A DNA stretch of 64,000 nucleotides from Nissolia schottii. Its lineage: Eukaryota > Streptophyta > Magnoliopsida > Fabales > Fabaceae. Below the pieces are notes generated by a model that was given only the letters and a program-made list of their open reading frames with translations, was not told the DNA's origin and made no database searches. Both the position numbers and the translations under genes were made by a program. Below, in pieces: positions 59,895 to 64,000 of the stretch; within the stretch, counting starts at the first letter, position 1, and the number at the start of each line of letters is the position of its first letter. The stretch spans positions 75,613 through 139,612 of the forward strand of contig QANU01011877.1 in the NCBI GenBank assembly GCA_003254905.1, read 5' to 3'.

Positions 59895-60026
59895 TTTGAC
59901 AAACAGACCGATCCATTCATTTAGCTACGTGTTACACGTGTGAGCCGAACGAGTTAAATTGGTCTCTATTTTTCCCCTCGCCAACTATTCATCTCTCTCG
60001 GTCGCGTCGCCCTTTCAGCTCGCCAT
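59895..60026 (+). repeat. 132-base direct repeat, copy 2: flank directly after the Helitron
   Basis: Begins at the first base after CTAG (T, as expected for A/T-targeted Helitron insertion) and equals 59206-59337 apart from one base. It continues into the GC-rich leader of the Tic20-like gene. Confidence 0.85.
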
Positions 60027-60620
60027 CCCTCGCTCTTCGCCCCGCGGTCGTCTCAGCGACGCCGCCGCTCGCTCACCACCGCTCTGGATGCCGTGCTGCT
60101 GCCACATGACGTTTTCTGGTGCTCTGAGTTGGATTTTCGGGCTTCGTCAATAACCCCGGTGACCCAATCCTTTTTCTCGTCTTTGTTTCTGGCTCCCAAA
60201 GGTACTCTTAAAAATCTCTAACCTCTTCCTATTTCACGAGTCTCACAAGCTTTTGAATTTGTTGTTAGACTTGAGCTCCTAGGAGTTTAGGAACCTTGCG
60301 TTCGAAATTGGGAGCTAGATTGAGCTTGTCGCGGGTTAAAGAGGCCAATAACTTGTTTGGATTTCCATTGTAGCGGCTCAAAATCAATTCTGAACCCCTA
60401 GAAGTAAGAAATTGGCTAAGAATCAATTCTGAACCCCCAAGAAGTAAGGATTTTTCACTTTTGCAGGGGGGCTTAGAACTGATTCTTGGTGTGTCGCACC
60501 TGAAAACAAAACATGAATTAAATCACGTTTAATTGATGATGTTATTAGGTACTCGGTTGACTCCGCGGCACCGTAGAATTGAATCACCTCCTCTTAGGGT
60601 TTATATTGTGAGCTGTAAAT
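60027..60620 (+). other. GC-rich 5' leader of the Tic20-like gene, with probable leader intron
   Basis: 60027-60200 is GC-rich and untranslated in appearance; a possible donor (AAAGGTACTC, near 60200) and an acceptor candidate (TTTTGCAG, near 60466) suggest a leader intron. A phrase 'aatcaattctgaacccc..agaagtaag' is tandemly duplicated at about 60381 and 60421. Confidence 0.45.
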
Positions 60621-62245
60621 ATGTCTATGGCAGCAGCAGCTTCATGTGCTCACTCTCCTTTTCTCCGCATTCCTCTCCCTTCTGCATTCAGGTATTTTAT
60701 TCATTCTCCCATCAAATCTTATCTCGCAATTCGTGTATTTCTCGTTGGAGCAAAATCAGGATGAATTTAGAGGAGTGGAGCCATTGCTCCTTCATCTTTT
60801 TCCAATTATTGTATGTTGGGTCATTTGTGTTATGTGGAACAAGGCTAGGGTATATAGTTTGATCAATGTATTATATGAGCACAATCCCACTCAAATTGTT
60901 TTTTTTACCATGTGATTGCCATAGAATTTGTTTGTAGTTATGAGGAGTTGTGGCATATTTGTATGGATCCATAATGCTAATGGTATTTTCATTCGGGTAG
61001 TTTTTTTCTATGCATTTTGTTTGATTCTGTGTGCATTCGTTTTTGTTCTTCATTCATGTTGGAAGACCAACCGATTCTACTAGTCCGTGATTGCTTTTCC
61101 TATATTTGTATTAAGAATTTATGGTTGATTTGTATTTGATTTTACGTAGGAGTAGAGATTTGAACCTGGAAAGATGCACTACAATCTGCTGGAAAAAGAA
61201 CCACGGCATGGCTTTTGCAGCAAATTCTCTGGGTATGTTAGCATTGTTGTTGGCCACTTTTCAAGGCTTTGCTATGTCATCATTTTATGTTTAAACTGCA
61301 TTAATTTGATTTTCATAAGATAATATATCTGCCAAAATATTTGCTATAACAATAGTGATACGAGAGGGCATATGGTACTTGTATATTGGATTTTTTTGCT
61401 TATCTCGTTGAGTTTTAGACAGTCCTCAAGATAAGTAATTATCGCCGGTACCCTATTATAATATTTTGTTCATTTCAATGCTAAGCCATTAAGTCATTTA
61501 GGCAGTATTTTATCTAAATGCAACACCTTTATCAATATGCATTATTTTTTAGTTCCTGTGCTTAAAAATGTTTCCAGCAATTAAGATCCCCAAATTTTTC
61601 ATTGCAGGAAGAACATCTACCCAACTCACTGCTGTATCGTCCCCACTATTTACTGATAATCAAGCTTACCTCTCCCTCAGAGGTCCTCTGACTCGGAGGT
61701 GCAATTCTAAGATCTGTGGGCAATCATTTATATATCATTCCTCTGGCTTTCGCATCCCTGCAAATGCCGAGAAGCCCGAATGGTGGTGGAGGACATTATC
61801 TTGCATTCCCTATCTAGTAGCATTGCAGATGTCTGCAACTGGGTTTTATCTGGAACCTTTACTTGAAAAGTTTTCATTCTTCGAAAATTTGATTTTTTAT
61901 ATCCCAGGAGCTACCAACCGATTTCCCGTATGGTTCCCTATATTATATTGCTATTTGGCTATTGTTTTTGTGGTGAAAAGTAGGAACTTCCCCCTCCTCT
62001 TCAGATTCCATGTGATGATGGGAATGCTGTTGGAAATTGCTCTGCAGATAGTGTGGGTTTCAAGCAACTTCATGCCACTTATACACTTCAAGGGAACTTT
62101 GGGGATGTATTATTGGGCTGGTGTGGCATTGGCATATATTCTCATGATGGCGGTGTGTGTCAGGTGCGCGCTTCTGGGTACTTTCGTGAAGGTACCTGTC
62201 ATTAGTGAATCAGCATTCATTCATTCCCTATTCGGCTTAAAGTAG
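60621..62245 (+). CDS. TIC20-IV: Tic20 family chloroplast inner-envelope translocon protein (Tic20-IV-like)
   Basis: Three exons, 60621-60691, 61150-61232 and 61608-62245, join in phase to 263 residues. The Ala/Ser-rich start (MSMAAAASC) and the basic, Ser/Thr-rich first 90 residues look like a chloroplast transit peptide. The mature part begins EKPEWWWRTLSCIPYL and has four hydrophobic segments: around LSCIPYLVALQ, FPVWFPILYCYLAIVFVV, FHVMMGMLLEIALQIVW and MYYWAGVALAYILMM. The FRFHVMMGMLLEIALQ block is the family's most conserved part. Tic20 is part of the protein-conducting channel of the inner envelope. ALQMSATGFYLEPLL and IHFKGTLGMYYW resemble Arabidopsis TIC20-IV more than TIC20-I (from memory). 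A second acceptor at 61577/61578 is also in frame and would insert ten residues (AIKIPKFFIA). Confidence 0.88.
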
Positions 62246-64000
62246 TGACCAAAGGGATATGTAATTTACATGGGGATTTTGAGGTGAAAGGAATGGTTGT
62301 CTCCATTGTTTGTAGTTGACTTACTTTATATTCACAATATATAAAGAGATGAGGGATATCATGAGTTTCTGATGGAGATTTTAGCTGTCTCGTTTTTGTT
62401 GTCTTTCCTGTGTCATGCATGATTGAATCTTTAAAGGCTGATGTTTTTAGTGTTGTTTGGTGATATTGTACCTGGTTTCAAGCATTCCATTTACTAAATT
62501 TCAAGTTCCTCTGAGTTATGAAAAATATTTAGAGGGTTATAATCAAAATCTTTTTGAAACCGTTTCTGAAAAGAAGAAAAACCAATTGATTGTTTTCCAG
62601 ATTGTTTTTATATCAAACATACACACTAATTGAATCTAAGTTTATCGTAGAAAACATAACGTGCTTACTTTGGCTTCGTATGGTATGGTAATGTTTGAAT
62701 TTATTAATCTTCAGGAAGAAGTATATATAAATATTTAAATTATATATCAAATAATCAAGGAACCCTTAATTTCACTGCGTGAAATGATCATTTGTTAATC
62801 ATCCATATGTTGAGAATTTTCCCTCATTTATTATATTATAAAACTTAAATTCTAAATTTATTATAAACGATGTTATATAATGATTATAATACGCAATATA
62901 TGAGCATTATACAAAACTAGTAGATGGGGTGCCCTGCCCCCAAGGGCCACCGGAGAGAAATAAAAAGTGCTCATATAATAGACAATTTAAATTAAATAGG
63001 TGTTTACATAAAGAATGATAATTAAAAAAGAATGTGATCAAGAAATAGTTATTTTTGTTTAACCTCTTTATTAAGAGTAAAGATATTGTTATAGATCATT
63101 GAACTCCTCTCTTGTGTATGTGAGCAGTTAAAAAAAAAATTCTTTAATTTTTGAAAATTTTTCATCTTATTTTTAAAAATTAATTTCTCTGGTACCCTAA
63201 GGTTGCATTTTCTAGTTTTTATATATTTTTTTTATATATTTTGTATATTATGAAAGATAAATGTGAAGATAAATTTAAAGATACCTTATAAGTTAAAATA
63301 GTAAGTGTATTAGTTAATTACAAAATAATTCATGCCAATGATTTATGAGTGCTAGTAGATTTTAAATGATAAACATTAAAAAAATGCAAACATAAGATCA
63401 GTTGTTACCTTTTTCCCCTTATATCTTGAATATGATAGTTTAATTTATTTAAATATTAAATTTCATAAAAAAATTATTTGAATTTTAAATATTAATTTAA
63501 ATTTCAGACATTGATACACCACAACGATATCTAATATTGTGAAGGAAGTTGTTTTTTGGTGAAATTTTTTAAAGATAGGATATTTTTTGATGAAATTTTG
63601 CCACAGTAAAGTAATAGAAAAATCTTAAAATATATAATAAACATAAATAGATAGATATATTATACAATGCAACATGCGTGAGTTCAGGCAAGACAAAATT
63701 AAAATAAACTTCGCTTGGGTGCACTTATCAACTAAAATGAAATGCATTTTCTTTAAAAAAAAAATCTGGAATATATCACTTAATGAATAAAGATGCGATA
63801 AACTAGTTACATTAACTTTAAAACCGAAAAAAACTGCATATCAATATTGGCTTCCTTTTTGTTCCTATTTTTCAGCCGAAGATATTTGATGAAGCCATGG
63901 CATCATATATCATCTAGAAAAATGCTACGTAATACTGGGTTGAATCATGCAGAAAAGTGAAAATTCAAATCAGAAAAGAAAAAGGAAATTTCTGCACTTC
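62246..64000. other. Tic20-like 3' UTR and AT-rich intergenic DNA
   Basis: The 3' UTR likely runs to about 62500. Beyond it the DNA is AT-rich with no supported gene. A candidate minus-strand Helitron terminus is at 62917-62940. Confidence 0.5.
62917..62942 (-). mobile_element. Candidate Helitron 3' terminus (minus strand)
   Basis: Read on the minus strand: TGGGG, 8-nt loop, CCCCA (5-bp stem), four bases, then CTAG followed by T. This is the order expected of a Helitron 3' end, but the stem is short. The element would extend to the right, possibly beyond the window; its other end was not identified. Confidence 0.35.

Noticed and set aside
1-64000. CRISPR arrays, prokaryotic operons, rRNA genes
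   Set aside because: None seen. The intron-containing plant genes make prokaryotic features inapplicable, and no rRNA or convincing tRNA signature was recognised by eye.

Overview
This is eukaryotic nuclear DNA from a flowering plant, most likely a legume. Genes are split by GT-AG introns, intergenic DNA is very AT-rich, and the products are plant-specific (chitinase-like cell-wall protein, clade-E PP2C, CC-NBS-LRR receptors, GPI-anchored aspartic protease, chloroplast Tic20). The legume assignment is inference from gene and repeat style, not proof.

Layout. A three-exon chitinase-like gene (CTL1/POM1 type, plus strand) lies at 791-3943. From 5524 to 9872 the sequence is broken by single N characters, and two blocks (340 and 1049 bases) occur twice. 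Each repeated block starts or ends exactly at an N, so I read this as overlapping contigs joined in the wrong order rather than a true duplication. A five-exon PP2C gene follows (10862-13308, possibly starting at 10235).

From 14.5 to 35.4 kb is a tandem array of single-exon CC-NBS-LRR immune receptors. It holds two alternating subtypes: A (14555, pseudogene), an A-like fragment (about 17826), B (19326, broken by one 11-base deletion), A (24467, intact) and B (32676, intact). The A-B-A-B order, matching 3' flanks and a shared spacer repeat point to duplication of a two-gene unit. A 521-base assembly gap sits at 17140-17660.

Two long minus-strand genes follow: a ten-exon GPI-anchored-type aspartic protease (43853-37041) and a 22-exon importin-beta of the importin-7/8 (SAD2) group (54957-45901). 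The last gene is a Tic20-IV-like inner-envelope translocon subunit (plus, 60621-62245). Its promoter holds a Helitron 3' end; the 132 bases after that end are also present, without the Helitron, just before a single-N join at 59338.

The genes are unrelated housekeeping and immune loci and do not form a pathway. Intergenic DNA holds fossil retroelement pieces, short TRIM-like elements, foldback and MITE-like inverted repeats, a degenerate minisatellite of about 1.2 kb, and microsatellites. I found no wholly new biological system. The most informative signals are the contig misordering, the Helitron filled/empty site pair, and the A-B receptor array with a likely CC-only product.
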